Numbered from the stretch's first letter, positions 1 through 9,336 are shown. The stretch is DNA of 64,000 nucleotides from Acidobacteriaceae bacterium (GCA_003170825.1 PMYL01000012.1:62513-126512); one strand, 5' to 3'. Program-made: numbers and translations. Notes: generated by a model not told the origin, from the letters alone.

Positions 1-1
1 G

Positions 2-772
2 CTTACGATTTTTGTCTCCCCGCTGCTTGCACCCATCTTCAACAAGTTCGAACCCCTCGTCAAAGATCATCCCGCTCTTGTAGCCGATCTCGAAAAGGTC
101 GTCGCCCGCACCGGAACCAACATTCCGCCCGACCGCATGTTTCTCATGAAGGCCAGCCTCAAGACCAACGGCCTGAATGCCTACGTCAGCGGCATCGGCG
201 CCACCAAGCGCATCGTCGTGTGGGATACCACCGCTGGCCGCATTCCCGACGACGAAGTCCTCTTCATCTTCGGCCACGAAAGCGGCCACTACGTTCTCCA
301 TCACATTCCCAAGATGCTCGCCGGCATGGCCGTCGCCCTGTTTTTCGTCTTCTGGGCCTGCGCCGGGTTTGCCGCCTGGCTGGCGCGCCGCTTCAGCGCT
401 CGCTGGCTGCTCAAAAATGAGCAAGCCGAAACCGCTCCGCTCTCCACTCGCGCCGGCTTCGTCGTACTGCTTTTCGCCATCTCGGTCGTCAGTTTCCTGC
501 TCACGCCGGCCAGCAACGCCTTCAGCCGCCACTTCGAGCACGAAGCCGACGTCTACGGCCAGGAAGCCGTTCACGGCATCGTCGCCGACCCGCAGAAAAC
601 CGCCGTTGCCGCCTTCAACGCCCTCGGCGAAGCTTGGCTTGAAGATCCCAACCCCAGTCCCTTCATCGAGTTCTGGGAGTACAACCACCCCTCCACGCAA
701 ACCCGCGCCAACTTCGCCACCCACTACGACCCCTGGGTGAATGGCGGGCGGGGAAGGTTCTTCGATAAATAG
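2..772 (+). CDS. M48 family metallopeptidase, 5' end missing
   Basis: This membrane zinc protease of the Ste24/HtpX type begins before the window; the frame is open from base 2, so the ATG at 137 is internal. The visible 256 residues carry the zinc motif HESGH (bases 275-289), two hydrophobic segments after it, and a downstream HFEHEADVYG segment that supplies the third zinc ligand in the family. The C-terminus has the NHPSTQTR segment usual in CAAX-protease homologues. The family cleaves membrane or prenylated proteins at the cytoplasmic membrane. The substrate here cannot be inferred. Downstream lies gcvH on the same strand, with its own ribosome binding site and no obvious link in function. 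Confidence 0.9.
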   Translation, partial: LTIFVSPLLAPIFNKFEPLVKDHPALVADLEKVVARTGTNIPPDRMFLMKASLKTNGLNAYVSGIGATKRIVVWDTTAGRIPDDEVLFIFGHESGHYVLHHIPKMLAGMAVALFFVFWACAGFAAWLARRFSARWLLKNEQAETAPLSTRAGFVVLLFAISVVSFLLTPASNAFSRHFEHEADVYGQEAVHGIVADPQKTAVAAFNALGEAWLEDPNPSPFIEFWEYNHPSTQTRANFATHYDPWVNGGRGRFFDK

Positions 773-867
773 GGGCCAGCCGGATTTCATCCCGCGCAAT
801 CGTCCCTTTTCCTCATGCTCCCCAGGTCGTACACTAGGGTTTCGCTTATTGGAGGAGCGGACCCGCC

Positions 868-1248
868 ATGCCCTACCCCACAAACTACCGCTACACCCGC
901 GAACATGAATGGATCTCGCCGGAAGGCGCCATCGGCATCACCGACTACGCGCAGAAATCCCTCGGTGACATCGTCTATGTGGACGTGCCCAAGGTGGGCG
1001 ACCCGGTCACCGCGGGCGCAACCTTCGGCTCCGTCGAGAGCGTCAAGGCCGTCAGCGACCTCTTCTCGCCCGTCACCGGCACGGTCACCGCCGTCAACGA
1101 AGACCTGAAGTCCTCGCCCGACAAGATCAACGAAGCGCCTCACGACGCCTGGATCATCAAGGTCAAGCTCGCCGATCCCGCCCAACTCGATGTCCTGCTC
1201 GACGCCACTGCCTACGAGGCATTTATCTCGGAAGAAACCGGAAGCTAG
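868..1248 (+). CDS. gcvH: Glycine cleavage system H protein
   Basis: The lipoyl carrier of the glycine cleavage complex shuttles the aminomethyl group from the P protein to the T protein. The 126-residue length is normal. The N-terminus YTREHEWI and the lipoylation segment SVESVKAVSDL (the lysine takes the lipoyl group) are textbook. A GGAGGAG ribosome site precedes the ATG. It lies 9 bases ahead of gcvPA, so the two are probably cotranscribed. No gcvT is present in the window, so the T protein must be encoded elsewhere. No glycine riboswitch structure could be recognised in the short leader. Confidence 0.97.
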   Translation: MPYPTNYRYTREHEWISPEGAIGITDYAQKSLGDIVYVDVPKVGDPVTAGATFGSVESVKAVSDLFSPVTGTVTAVNEDLKSSPDKINEAPHDAWIIKVKLADPAQLDVLLDATAYEAFISEETGS

Positions 1249-1257
1249 AAGCTAATC

Positions 1258-2616
1258 ATGCGCTACCTGCCCAAATCGCCCGCCGAACGCCGGCAAATGC
1301 TCGCCGAAATCGGCGCCGCCTCCATTGACGACCTCTTTGCCGTCATTCCCGCCGAAAATCGCCTCGACCGCGATCTCGACGTCCCCCGCCAGCAGGCCGA
1401 GAGCGAGATCATCGACTACTTCCGCGCGGCCGGCCGGAAGAACGCCACCAACTACGCCAGCTTCCTCGGCGCCGGCGCTTATCGCCACTACCGTCCGGTG
1501 ATCATCGACTCCCTTGTCCAGCGCGGCGAATTCCTCACCAGTTACACGCCCTACCAGGCCGAAATAACTCAGGGCACGCTGCAAGCGATCTTCGAGTTTC
1601 AGACCATGATCGCCGAGCTGACCGGAATGGACGTGGCCAACGCCAGCATGTACGACGGCTCGACCGGCGCGGCAGAGGCGGTGATGATGGCCGTCCGCGT
1701 CACCGGCCGCCACAAGGCCGTCGTGGCCTCGACCGTTCATCCCGAGTACCGAGAAGTGCTGGCCACATACGCCAAACATCAGGGCCTTCCCACGACCTTG
1801 GTTGGGTATGACCGCGAAACCGGCCGCGTCGATCTCGCCGCCCTGGAAGCTGCCATCACCCAGGAGACCGCCGCCGTTCTCGTGCAAAGCCCCAACTTCT
1901 TCGGCATCATCGAGGACATTCCCGCCATCGCGGCCATCGCCCACGCCAAAGGCGCGCTGCTCATCGTTTCTATAGCGGAAGCAGTTTCCCTCGGCGTCGT
2001 TCGTCCGCCGGTTGAGGCGGACATCGTCAGCCTGGAGGCGCAATCCTTCGGCGTGGCCCTCAGCTATGGCGGCCCCTTCTGTGGAGTCATCGCGGCCAGG
2101 GAGCAGTTTCTGCGCCAGATGCCCGGCCGCCTGGTCGGCCAAACCACCGACAGCACCGGCTACCGCGGCTTTGTCCTCACCCTCTCCACCCGCGAGCAGC
2201 ACATCCGCCGCGAGAAGGCCACCTCCAACATCTGCACCAATCAAGCATTAGTCGCGCTGATGGCCACCATCTTCCTCAGCGTCTATGGCAAGGAGGGAAT
2301 CCGCGAACTGGCCGAGCACAACTTGGCCAAAGCCGCCTATGCCGCCCAAATGCTTGCCGCCCAGCCCGGCGCAAAGCTCCTTTTCACCGGCGCGCCCCGC
2401 TTCCATGAATTTGTTTTGCAGACCGAAGAAGCCCCGGCGCAATGGAGCCAGCGCCTCCTCGATGAAAAGATCGTCGGCGGCATTGACTTGAGCCGTTGGT
2501 ATCCGGAACTGCGCAACGCCACGCTCTGGTGCGCAACCGAAATCGTCACCCGCGAACAGATCGATACGGCAGCCAAAGTACTGTCCGCCGGGCCGGCGAG
2601 GGCTTCGGCCAGGTGA
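1258..2616 (+). CDS. gcvPA: Glycine dehydrogenase (decarboxylating) subunit 1
   Basis: This is the N-terminal half of a split P protein, which decarboxylates glycine with pyridoxal phosphate together with GcvPB. The 452 residues match the usual length. Family segments include the start [15 protein letters not shown], the [13 protein letters not shown] segment, [13 protein letters not shown], and [10 protein letters not shown]. The PLP lysine is not expected here because it sits in subunit 2. The gene is close behind gcvH. The split form is common in Acidobacteriota, Firmicutes and archaea. It is separated from gcvPB by a small unrelated membrane gene, which is unusual because the two subunits are normally adjacent. 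Confidence 0.97.
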   Translation: MRYLPKSPAERRQMLAEIGAASIDDLFAVIPAENRLDRDLDVPRQQAESEIIDYFRAAGRKNATNYASFLGAGAYRHYRPVIIDSLVQRGEFLTSYTPYQAEITQGTLQAIFEFQTMIAELTGMDVANASMYDGSTGAAEAVMMAVRVTGRHKAVVASTVHPEYREVLATYAKHQGLPTTLVGYDRETGRVDLAALEAAITQETAAVLVQSPNFFGIIEDIPAIAAIAHAKGALLIVSIAEAVSLGVVRPPVEADIVSLEAQSFGVALSYGGPFCGVIAAREQFLRQMPGRLVGQTTDSTGYRGFVLTLSTREQHIRREKATSNICTNQALVALMATIFLSVYGKEGIRELAEHNLAKAAYAAQMLAAQPGAKLLFTGAPRFHEFVLQTEEAPAQWSQRLLDEKIVGGIDLSRWYPELRNATLWCATEIVTREQIDTAAKVLSAGPARASAR

Positions 2617-2664
2617 TCGTGGTTGGCATGGTCTGGTTTCGCATTCGCGAATGGAGGTGTGCCG

Positions 2665-2970
2665 ATGTTCGACCGCTTTAGATCCGCAATGCGCAATAGG
2701 CAGCGCCTGAAATGGGAAAAGAAGCGAAAGCAAGGCAAGCGATCCTTCATAGTTTACCGGGGAGTGCTGAGGTGGGGCGGCATCATGTTTATCCTGACCA
2801 CTATCACGAATGTCTTTGTTCGCCACAACAAACTGGATTGGCTTCCTGTAGTTAGCTTGATGATAGGTTGCTTGGTGTTCGGATATGTTTGGGCACGGTG
2901 TACATGGTACGTGAACGAAAGGCGCTTCCATGGTGCGACGAAGCAACCACTCTCAATCATTAGGAAATAG
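2665..2970 (+). CDS. Small membrane protein between gcvPA and gcvPB
   Basis: I do not recognise this 101-residue protein. The ATG at 2665 was chosen because GGAGG stands 7 bases upstream; an ATG 42 bases earlier in the same frame has no such site. The N-terminus is strongly basic (RNRQRLKWEKKRKQGKR), followed by two hydrophobic segments at about residues 33-48 and 58-75 and a basic C-terminus. It may be a two-helix membrane protein with cytoplasmic ends. Its coding sequence is visibly more AT-rich than gcvPA and gcvPB around it, which suggests later insertion. No function can be proposed. Confidence 0.6.
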   Translation: MFDRFRSAMRNRQRLKWEKKRKQGKRSFIVYRGVLRWGGIMFILTTITNVFVRHNKLDWLPVVSLMIGCLVFGYVWARCTWYVNERRFHGATKQPLSIIRK

Positions 2971-3009
2971 CTCTAACAGGCTCAAAGAGTTTGCAGCGAG
3001 GCATGAAAA

Positions 3010-4524
3010 ATGGTAACTTCCACTGAAAATCCCAGCCCACAAACCCTGGGCAAAGTTCGCCCCCACCAGACGCAGAACGAGGCTCTGCTCTTCGAGAAGT
3101 CCTCGCCCGGCAAGCGCGCCTACAAGCTGCCCCCGCTCGACGTACCTGCGGTCGATCCGGCAGCCCTGCTCGGCGCAGCGCATCGCACCACGCCCGGCGA
3201 ACTCCCCGAGTTGAGCGAGATAGAGATCATTCGCCACTTCACGCGGCTCTCCACCTGGAACTACGCCATCGACCTCGGCATGTACCCGCTCGGCTCCTGC
3301 ACGATGAAATACAACCCTCGCGTCAACGAGCTGGTGGCCCGCATCGAAGGCCTCGCCGAGGCCCATCCCTACCGGCCCGACGCACTGGCGCAAGGCATCC
3401 TCGAAGTCATCGACCTGCTCCAGCGCTGCCTGCTCGAAATTACCGGCATGGACGCGATCACGCTCCAGCCGGCGGCCGGCGCGCACGGCGAATTTACGGG
3501 AATTTTGTTAGTCCGCGCATGGCACGAGTCGCAGGGCAACCCTCGCCGCAAGGTCCTCATTCCCGACTCCGCCCACGGCACCAACCCGGCCACAGCCGCC
3601 ATCTGCGGCTACACGGTCGAGAACCTCAAGTCCAACGCCGAAGGCGGCATCGATCTCGAAGCCCTCACGCGGCAGGTCGACGAAGAAACCGCCGCGCTGA
3701 TGCTTACTAACCCCTCGACGATTGGAGTCTTTGAGAGCCAGATCGCCAGGATCGCCGAAATCCTCCACGCCAAGGGCGCGCTGCTTTACATGGACGGCGC
3801 CAACATGAACGCCCTGGTCGGCAAAGCCCGCCCCGGCGACTTCGGCGTAGACGTGATGCACCTCAACCTGCACAAAACCTTCTCGACGCCCCACGGCGGC
3901 GGCGGCCCCGGGTCCGGGCCGGTAGCCTGCAAGGCGTATCTTGAGCCCTTCCTCCCGATCCCAGTCCTGGTCCAAAATGAGGACGGTGCGAAGCACTGGA
4001 ATTACGACCGCCCCCAATCCGTAGGCCGCGTCCGCGCCTTCTATGGCAATACCGGCATGTTCATCCGCGCGCTGGCCTACATCCTGGCCAACGGCCCCGA
4101 CGGCCTGCGCCAGACCACCGAAGACGCCGTTCTTAACGCAAACTACATCCGCAAGAAGCTCGAAGACCTCTACGAGTTGCCGTACAAAACGGCCTCGATG
4201 CACGAAGTCGTCTTCAGCGACAAGCGCCAGGCGGCCAAAGGGGTTAAGACCGGCGACATCGCCAAGCGCCTCATCGACTACGGCTTCCACCCCTACACGG
4301 TCAGCTTCCCCATGATCGTCCACGGCGCCCTGATGATCGAGCCCACGGAGAGCGAATCTCTTGAGGAACTCGACCTGTTCATCGCCGCCATGCGCTCCAT
4401 CGCCAAAGAAGTGGAAGAGACCCCGGAGCTGGTAAAAACCGCGCCGCACTCGACGCGCGTCTCACGGCTCGACGAAGTGCAGGCAGCAAGAAAGCCCATC
4501 CTGCGCTGGCGACCGGCAGAGTAG
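3010..4524 (+). CDS. gcvPB: Glycine dehydrogenase (decarboxylating) subunit 2
   Basis: This is the PLP-bearing half of the glycine decarboxylase. It forms a heterodimer pair with GcvPA and hands the methylamine group to lipoyl-GcvH. The PLP lysine lies in HLNLHKTFSTPHGGGGPG at about residue 289, followed by the glycine-rich loop that holds the cofactor. The segments LGSCTMKYNPRVNE and PDSAHGTNPATA are also diagnostic. The 504 residues are slightly longer than average because of an N-terminal leader of about 25 residues. It is on the same strand as gcvH and gcvPA, 39 bases after the small membrane gene. Confidence 0.97.
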   Translation: MVTSTENPSPQTLGKVRPHQTQNEALLFEKSSPGKRAYKLPPLDVPAVDPAALLGAAHRTTPGELPELSEIEIIRHFTRLSTWNYAIDLGMYPLGSCTMKYNPRVNELVARIEGLAEAHPYRPDALAQGILEVIDLLQRCLLEITGMDAITLQPAAGAHGEFTGILLVRAWHESQGNPRRKVLIPDSAHGTNPATAAICGYTVENLKSNAEGGIDLEALTRQVDEETAALMLTNPSTIGVFESQIARIAEILHAKGALLYMDGANMNALVGKARPGDFGVDVMHLNLHKTFSTPHGGGGPGSGPVACKAYLEPFLPIPVLVQNEDGAKHWNYDRPQSVGRVRAFYGNTGMFIRALAYILANGPDGLRQTTEDAVLNANYIRKKLEDLYELPYKTASMHEVVFSDKRQAAKGVKTGDIAKRLIDYGFHPYTVSFPMIVHGALMIEPTESESLEELDLFIAAMRSIAKEVEETPELVKTAPHSTRVSRLDEVQAARKPILRWRPAE

Positions 4525-4641
4525 CCTGGCATTTACGCTCAGGCTTGCTCGCCCCAGCCCAACCACGGGACGCGTTTTCCACGACTGCATCGAAATCTTC
4601 ACAACGGCGATCAGCCCGCTCTCGGCCTAGACTCTTTTGAT

Positions 4642-6027
4642 ATGGCCACCATCCCCGATCTGACGCTGGACGCCGGCTTGCCCGCGAATGTCGACGCCGA
4701 AAAGACCATCCTCGGCGCGATCCTGCTCGACAATACGGCCCACGCAGAGGCGGCCGAGAAGCTCGGATCGGACGACTTCTCCCTCGACTCCCATCGCCGT
4801 ATCTTCTTGCGCATGAGCGGGTTGATGGACTCCCAGCGCGCAGTGGACATCGTCACCCTGGCCAACGAACTGGCCCGCTACAAGGAGGTCGAAGCGGTGG
4901 GCGGCGTAGCCTACCTGGCCTCGCTCACCGAGGGTTTGCCCCGCCGTCCGGTCATCGAGGAGTACATCCGGATCGTCAAGGACAAGAGCCTGCTGCGCAA
5001 GCTCATGGGCATCTGCTCGATGGCCATCGCCCGCGCCGCCGACCAGAGCGAGACGGCCCTCGAAGTCCTCGGCGCCGCCGAATCGCAACTGATGGAGGTC
5101 ACCGAGAAAGGCCTCACCCACGGCTTCCAGTCGCTCGACCAGATCGTCCAGCACTCCTTCGGAACCATCGACAACCTCTACAAACAAAGCCGCGAAGTCA
5201 CTGGCCTGGCCACCGATTTCACTGACTTTGACCGCCTGACCAGCGGCCTCCAGAAGGGCGAGTTGATTATCATCGCCGCCCGCCCCTCGATGGGCAAAAC
5301 GGCCCTGGCCATCAACATCGCCCAGAACGCCGCCATCAACCACAACGCCATTGTGGCCGTCTTCAGCCTGGAAATGAGCAAGGAGGCGCTTCTGCGCCGC
5401 ATGTTGGCCTCGCAGGCCTGGGTGGACCAGCAGAAGCTGCAGAAAGGCTTCCTGGGCCGGGAGGACCACGACAAATTGCAGAATGCATTGGGCCAATTGG
5501 TCGATTCGCGCATCTTCATCGACGATTCAGCAGGCATCTCTCTGGCTGAGATGCGCGCCAAGGCGCGGCGGCTCAAGCAGAACGCCGGGGGCCTTGATCT
5601 GGTCGTGGTGGATTACCTCCAACTGATGTCCGCCACGGTGCCCTCGTCCGGCCGCAAGAACTATGAGAATCGCACCCAGGAGGTCTCGGCCATCTCCCGC
5701 GGCCTGAAGGCGCTGTCCAAGGAACTGGACGTGCCGGTTTTGGCCCTGTCGCAGCTCTCCCGCGCCGGCGTGCAGCGCAAGGACGACCATCGCCCCCTGC
5801 TCAGCGACCTGCGCGAGTCCGGCACTATCGAGCAGGACGCCGACGTGGTGGCCTTCATCCACCGCGAGTCCTACTACAAACACGACGAGGATATGAGCGA
5901 GGCCGATAAGGCCAAATCGGAGATCATCGTGGCCAAGCAGCGCAACGGCCCTACCGACACCGTTTATCTGAACTTTATTGGCAAGTTCACCCGCTTCGAC
6001 AATCCGGATCAGGGCCACGCGGCCTAG
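4642..6027 (+). CDS. dnaB: Replicative DNA helicase DnaB
   Basis: This is the hexameric 5'-3' helicase of the replication fork. It has an N-terminal helical domain (about residues 10-110) and a RecA-like C-terminal domain. The Walker A segment ARPSMGKTALA sits at about residue 215, followed by FSLEMSKEAL, the Walker B DLVVVDYLQLM and the sensor segment LRESGTIEQDADVV. The 461-residue length is normal and no intein interrupts it. A TAGACT box that could serve as a -10 element lies just ahead of the ATG, but no good -35 was found. It is convergent with the HTH regulator downstream, leaving about 20 bases between the genes. Confidence 0.97.
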   Translation: MATIPDLTLDAGLPANVDAEKTILGAILLDNTAHAEAAEKLGSDDFSLDSHRRIFLRMSGLMDSQRAVDIVTLANELARYKEVEAVGGVAYLASLTEGLPRRPVIEEYIRIVKDKSLLRKLMGICSMAIARAADQSETALEVLGAAESQLMEVTEKGLTHGFQSLDQIVQHSFGTIDNLYKQSREVTGLATDFTDFDRLTSGLQKGELIIIAARPSMGKTALAINIAQNAAINHNAIVAVFSLEMSKEALLRRMLASQAWVDQQKLQKGFLGREDHDKLQNALGQLVDSRIFIDDSAGISLAEMRAKARRLKQNAGGLDLVVVDYLQLMSATVPSSGRKNYENRTQEVSAISRGLKALSKELDVPVLALSQLSRAGVQRKDDHRPLLSDLRESGTIEQDADVVAFIHRESYYKHDEDMSEADKAKSEIIVAKQRNGPTDTVYLNFIGKFTRFDNPDQGHAA

Positions 6028-6048
6028 GCTCACGGGGCTCATTCAGAA

Positions 6049-6753
6049 TCACGGCTCGTTCAGAATCAGCGCGATGCGGCCTGCAATCAGGTCGCCGGGC
6101 GACTTGCCGGGATCGACCTCGATCAGGTCTACGGGGAAGGCGATGTTGTGCGGCCGCAACACCAGCCGATTGGACAGGAAATCCACATACCGCAGGGTCA
6201 GGTGCGAGCCGTGCCGGATGGCGTAAAGGTTGGGCCGGTCCGGGCGGTAGGGCATCAGCGAATTGTAGTGGCGATCGATAAGCGCGATGGCGTCGGGCAG
6301 CACCAGCGGCTCCATCGGCAAGGCGTCGGCCGCCGGAATGCGCACCGCGACAAACCGTTGCCAGGCGCGGCGGTGATTGGAAACGCGCGTGCGGATCGTC
6401 TGCAGGACGCCGGCGGGCAAATGGAGCATGGATTGAACCGCGGAGGGACGGATGTACGGCTCAAAGAGCGCCGCGGCGTGAGAGACGACCGGGATCATGC
6501 TGCTTTCCCCGTCGGCCGGCAGCGCCGCGGCCTGATGCATTGCGGGCAGAAGGTCGGCAGCCGTCAGGTGCTGGGCGGCAAGCACGCGATCCATGGCCTC
6601 CAACGAAAGCTGGCGCCGGTTGTGGAGGAAATTGGAGAGATGGGACTGGCCCAAACCGGTTTGACGAGCCAATAAAGAGACGCTGACAGTCCCCCGCTGT
6701 ATCCTGCGCAGCAGTTCCAAGCGGAGGCGCTCGTGCATCTGGGTAAAATTCAT
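6049..6753 (-). CDS. Helix-turn-helix transcriptional regulator
   Basis: The N-terminal 65 residues form an XRE/Cro-type helix-turn-helix. The segment SVSLLARQTGLGQSHLSNFL fits helices 2 and 3, followed by RRQLSLEAMDRVL. The remaining 170 residues do not match a family I know, but contain a well-ordered segment (LVLPDAIALIDRHYNS) that may be a ligand-sensing or dimer domain. The start was placed at the ATG at 6753; a TTG eight codons earlier (6777) is equally possible, and neither has a strong ribosome site. The gene is convergent with dnaB. Its target is unknown; the empty region 6754-7284 on its 5' side may hold its own operator. Confidence 0.75.
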   Translation of the reverse strand: MNFTQMHERLRLELLRRIQRGTVSVSLLARQTGLGQSHLSNFLHNRRQLSLEAMDRVLAAQHLTAADLLPAMHQAAALPADGESSMIPVVSHAAALFEPYIRPSAVQSMLHLPAGVLQTIRTRVSNHRRAWQRFVAVRIPAADALPMEPLVLPDAIALIDRHYNSLMPYRPDRPNLYAIRHGSHLTLRYVDFLSNRLVLRPHNIAFPVDLIEVDPGKSPGDLIAGRIALILNEP

Positions 6754-6777
6754 TTGTGGAAAATCCGCCACCAGCAA

Positions 6778-7284
6778 TAGGGACGAACGGTCTCCGGTTT
6801 CTCCTGGAAAAGCTATCAGGCTGATTGGCCTACATTTTCAGCGCTTGTTCAGAGATTGGAAAGCGGTGGGATAGAAAACTGCCGGGGGACGTTGACGCAA
6901 GAGAGACATATTTATAGATTTGCCTTACTAATCTCGCACTGGTTTGTGGGAATCTTTTGGGAAACGTTTCATTGCCGCAAGGCTGAGCGGGGGCGGAATT
7001 CTGCCCTCTTCAGCGGCCAATGAACAATTGCCTGAGGAATCCGGACCTGTTCGGTTATCCCATCTCCGCCCCAAGGCGCTCAGCAGAGGCGCCTGGGGCA
7101 GGCCAGTCAAGGAAATTCCAGGATCTGCGCGCTATGAGCATGACAAAAAACGAGGGAACACAGGCGGCAATCCCCCATCAGGACACGAGAAACCTGAGTT
7201 GCCGTGCCTGGTTCTCTTCACCCCGCGGAAAAACAATAAAAACGCAAAGCCGTCGGGAGAAGACGCGAACACGGAGAAGCAGTC
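6778..7284. other. Intergenic region with a strong hairpin
   Basis: This is about 500 bases without a credible gene. Short open frames here have no family features. Bases 7068-7079 and 7089-7099 can pair (GCCCCA-A-GGCGC with GCGCC-TGGGGC, one bulged A, loop of about 9), forming a stem of 11 pairs about 185 bases ahead of the zinc-ribbon gene. A TTGACG at 6892-6897 and TATAGA at 6913-6918 are spaced by only 15 bases, so a promoter is possible but weak. Confidence 0.4.
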
Positions 7285-7494
7285 ATGGAATTGCGCGTTC
7301 AATTGAAAGTTTGCGAGGGGTGCGGCTGTCTTTGGTACCGCGCCCAGACCCAGGAGAGTGTGTACTGCCTGGGGTGTGAGACAAAACTGAAGGACTTTCC
7401 ATCGCCGGAGAGCCGGAAGCGGCGTGGGCGTCCATGCCGCAAGCCGCTCACCAGGGTTTGGGCAGTGGCTGATGCAACGGGAGGCGCGCAATGA
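7285..7494 (+). CDS. Small zinc-ribbon protein
   Basis: This 69-residue protein has two CxxC knuckles (CEGCG near residue 10 and CLGCE near residue 28) that together form a four-cysteine zinc ribbon, followed by a basic tail rich in arginine (RKRRGRPCRK). The tail resembles an AT-hook-like RGRP element, so nucleic-acid binding is plausible. The stop codon overlaps the start of the next gene by 4 bases (ATGA at 7491-7494), which implies translational coupling with the HTH protein. The arrangement of a tiny zinc ribbon ahead of a sigma-region-4-like protein recurs in Acidobacteriota as far as I recall; no function is established. Confidence 0.7.
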   Translation: MELRVQLKVCEGCGCLWYRAQTQESVYCLGCETKLKDFPSPESRKRRGRPCRKPLTRVWAVADATGGAQ

Positions 7495-8006
7495 GCGCAG
7501 CACTCCAGTTGCCAATGGTTTGGGGAGCAAGCAGTTCACAGGGAGCATGGCAGGAAACCCGGAGGACAGGGGAACAAAAATCGGCGGCGCGGCCTGACGT
7601 CAAGCCGCCCGCAAAAGCGCCGGCCGCGGAGCCGGTGGTCAGCCTGGCCTTCTACAGGAAGCATACGGAGAGCATGTTGCGGCGTTATCTGTATGCCTCG
7701 ATGCAGGTGGGCAGGGCGCCCTCGATCCTGGGCGATCCGATCGCGCGGGGGTGGGCCTCCAGCAGGCCGGTCCGCACCTTCGAGGACGCGGTGATCTTCG
7801 TCCTCGACGTGGAAACGTGTCTGAACCAGCTTGGATCGCTGGACCGCCAGATGCTGAGCCGGATCGTGCTTCAGGAGTACACGCAGGCTGAAGCGGCCAC
7901 CTTGCTGGGGATGAGCGTGCGAACCATCTCCTACAAATTCCCGCAGGCCCTGGACCGGCTGACGGAGAAGCTGCTGGAGAGCGGGCTGCTGGTGTTACCG
8001 CACTGA
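7491..8006 (+). CDS. Sigma-region-4-like helix-turn-helix protein
   Basis: The C-terminal 60 residues look like sigma70 region 4. LDRQMLSRIVLQEYTQAEAA is followed by the recognition-helix segment LLGMSVRTISYKFPQALDRL. There is no region 2 and so no core-polymerase or -10 binding part. The N-terminal half has a conserved-looking segment, FYRKHTESMLRRYLYASM, and RTFEDAVIFVLDVETCL. It is therefore more likely a DNA-binding regulator or sigma modulator than a working sigma factor. It is translationally coupled to the zinc-ribbon gene (4-base overlap) and followed by a stem-loop at 8033-8064, so the two form a complete small operon. Confidence 0.75.
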   Translation: MSAALQLPMVWGASSSQGAWQETRRTGEQKSAARPDVKPPAKAPAAEPVVSLAFYRKHTESMLRRYLYASMQVGRAPSILGDPIARGWASSRPVRTFEDAVIFVLDVETCLNQLGSLDRQMLSRIVLQEYTQAEAATLLGMSVRTISYKFPQALDRLTEKLLESGLLVLPH

Positions 8007-8032
8007 TACAAAACAGGCAACAAGCCAACCGG

Positions 8033-8064
8033 CAAAGGGGAGCGCACACTGGCGCTCTCCTTTG
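8033..8064 (+). terminator. Terminator-like stem-loop
   Basis: CAAAGGGGAGCGC (8033-8045) pairs with GCGCTCTCCTTTG (8052-8064), 13 pairs including one G-T, with a loop of 6. It follows the HTH gene stop by 26 bases. A proper U-tract is lacking. Confidence 0.55.
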
Positions 8065-8256
8065 TCGATTGCGCCTATTCTGAGAATGCTTTCAATCTTG
8101 CGCGGCCGCTCGCGGGGCCGTTGCTCCACGATGATCCTCTCGCCAGAGAAGTACGCGGGATACGGCGGCGTTCTCTGGTATCGTGGACGGGTTGAAGCCG
8201 ATCTGTGGCAGAGCGAATACCACACCGGCAAATTCCCCTCAAGAGGAACCGATCCA

Positions 8257-9336
8257 ATGAATCCATTGCCCCGTCACGTTGTCTTGCTTTTTCTGCTGGC
8301 CTCGGCTGCGCTGGCCGCGCAGCAACCCCCTCCGCAGCCCACCACCGCGGCGGAAGCTCCCAATCGCGACACCAGCTACATCGACGCCCAGGGCACGGCG
8401 CACGTGACGCGGGTGGTTCCGGTGCCGGCCGATCTCAGCACTCAGGCGCAACTGGTGCTGGGCCGCGCCGAGCCGGACCAGGGTCTGCCGGAGCCGCTGG
8501 CCCTGCGCCGCAGCCGGACCGACGCCTGGGCGGCGCGCGCCGCAGCTGCCTGGACCCGGCTCTGCCCCAACCAGCTTGTCGAGGACAAGATCGCCGGAGT
8601 TCCGGTGCGCATCGTCACGCCCGAGGGATTGCCTGAATCCAATCGCGACAAGGTTCTGCTGGACCTGCATGGCGGCGGCTTCGACTCCGATTCCGGCTCC
8701 TATACCGAGTCGATTCCCATCGCCGGTTACACCAAAATCAAGGTTGTGGCCGTGCTCTACCGGCTGGCGCCCGAGCATCCCTTCCCCGCCGCCGTGGACG
8801 ACTCGGTGGCCGTCTATAAAGAGCTGCTCAAGACCTACAAGCCGGAGCACATCGTCATCTACGGGACCTCCGCCGGGGCCATCCTGACCGCCGAAGTGGC
8901 CGTCAGGCTGAAGCAACTGGGCCTGCCTCTGCCGGCGGCGTTGGGCATCTTCAGCGGCATGGGCGACTTTGCGCGCGACGGCGACTCGATCGCACTCTAT
9001 GCGCTACGCGGCTTCTCCGGCCACCTTGACCCGCCGCGGCCCGGCCCGCACGATCCCGAATACATGACCACCACCGATCCCAGGGACCCAGTGCTCTCGC
9101 CCATCTACGCCGACCTGCACGGCCTGCCGCCCACTCTGTTTGTCACCAGCACCCGCGATCTGTTGCTGAGCGGCACCGCGAACCTGCACCGCGCCTGCCT
9201 AAACGCGGGCGTGGATGCGCGGCTGGTGGTCTTCGACGCGCTGCCGCATGGCTTCTGGTATGACCCGCTGCTGCCGGAAGCGTTGGAGGCCAACCACATG
9301 ATGGCGGACTTTTTTGTCAAGCAGTTGGGCAAGTAA
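8257..9336 (+). CDS. Exported alpha/beta hydrolase (HSL-like esterase)
   Basis: This esterase or lipase of the hormone-sensitive-lipase group carries the oxyanion motif LDLHGGGF, the nucleophile elbow YGTSAGA, an acid in TSTRDLLL and the histidine in LPHGFWYD, in the right order. The ATG at 8257 was chosen because it begins a clear signal peptide (hydrophobic VVLLFLLASAALA, then AQQPPP); the upstream in-frame ATG at 8062 lies in the terminator of the previous gene. The mature protein is about 335 residues and probably periplasmic. The substrate cannot be told from sequence. It is convergent with the CMD-family gene at 9358. Confidence 0.88.
   Translation: MNPLPRHVVLLFLLASAALAAQQPPPQPTTAAEAPNRDTSYIDAQGTAHVTRVVPVPADLSTQAQLVLGRAEPDQGLPEPLALRRSRTDAWAARAAAAWTRLCPNQLVEDKIAGVPVRIVTPEGLPESNRDKVLLDLHGGGFDSDSGSYTESIPIAGYTKIKVVAVLYRLAPEHPFPAAVDDSVAVYKELLKTYKPEHIVIYGTSAGAILTAEVAVRLKQLGLPLPAALGIFSGMGDFARDGDSIALYALRGFSGHLDPPRPGPHDPEYMTTTDPRDPVLSPIYADLHGLPPTLFVTSTRDLLLSGTANLHRACLNAGVDARLVVFDALPHGFWYDPLLPEALEANHMMADFFVKQLGK

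Noticed and set aside
773..867. Glycine riboswitch ahead of gcvH
   Set aside because: The leader is only about 95 bases and lacks the paired conserved aptamer cores.
1252..2244. 330-residue open frame on the minus strand opposite gcvPA
   Set aside because: It is the antisense shadow of a clear gene, with Gly/Ala/Asp-biased composition and no family motif. Similar shadows opposite gcvPB, dnaB, sucC, yidC, scpA and PiT were left out.
6944..7379. Two overlapping frames upstream of the zinc-ribbon gene
   Set aside because: They lack ribosome sites and family features, and lie over the hairpin.
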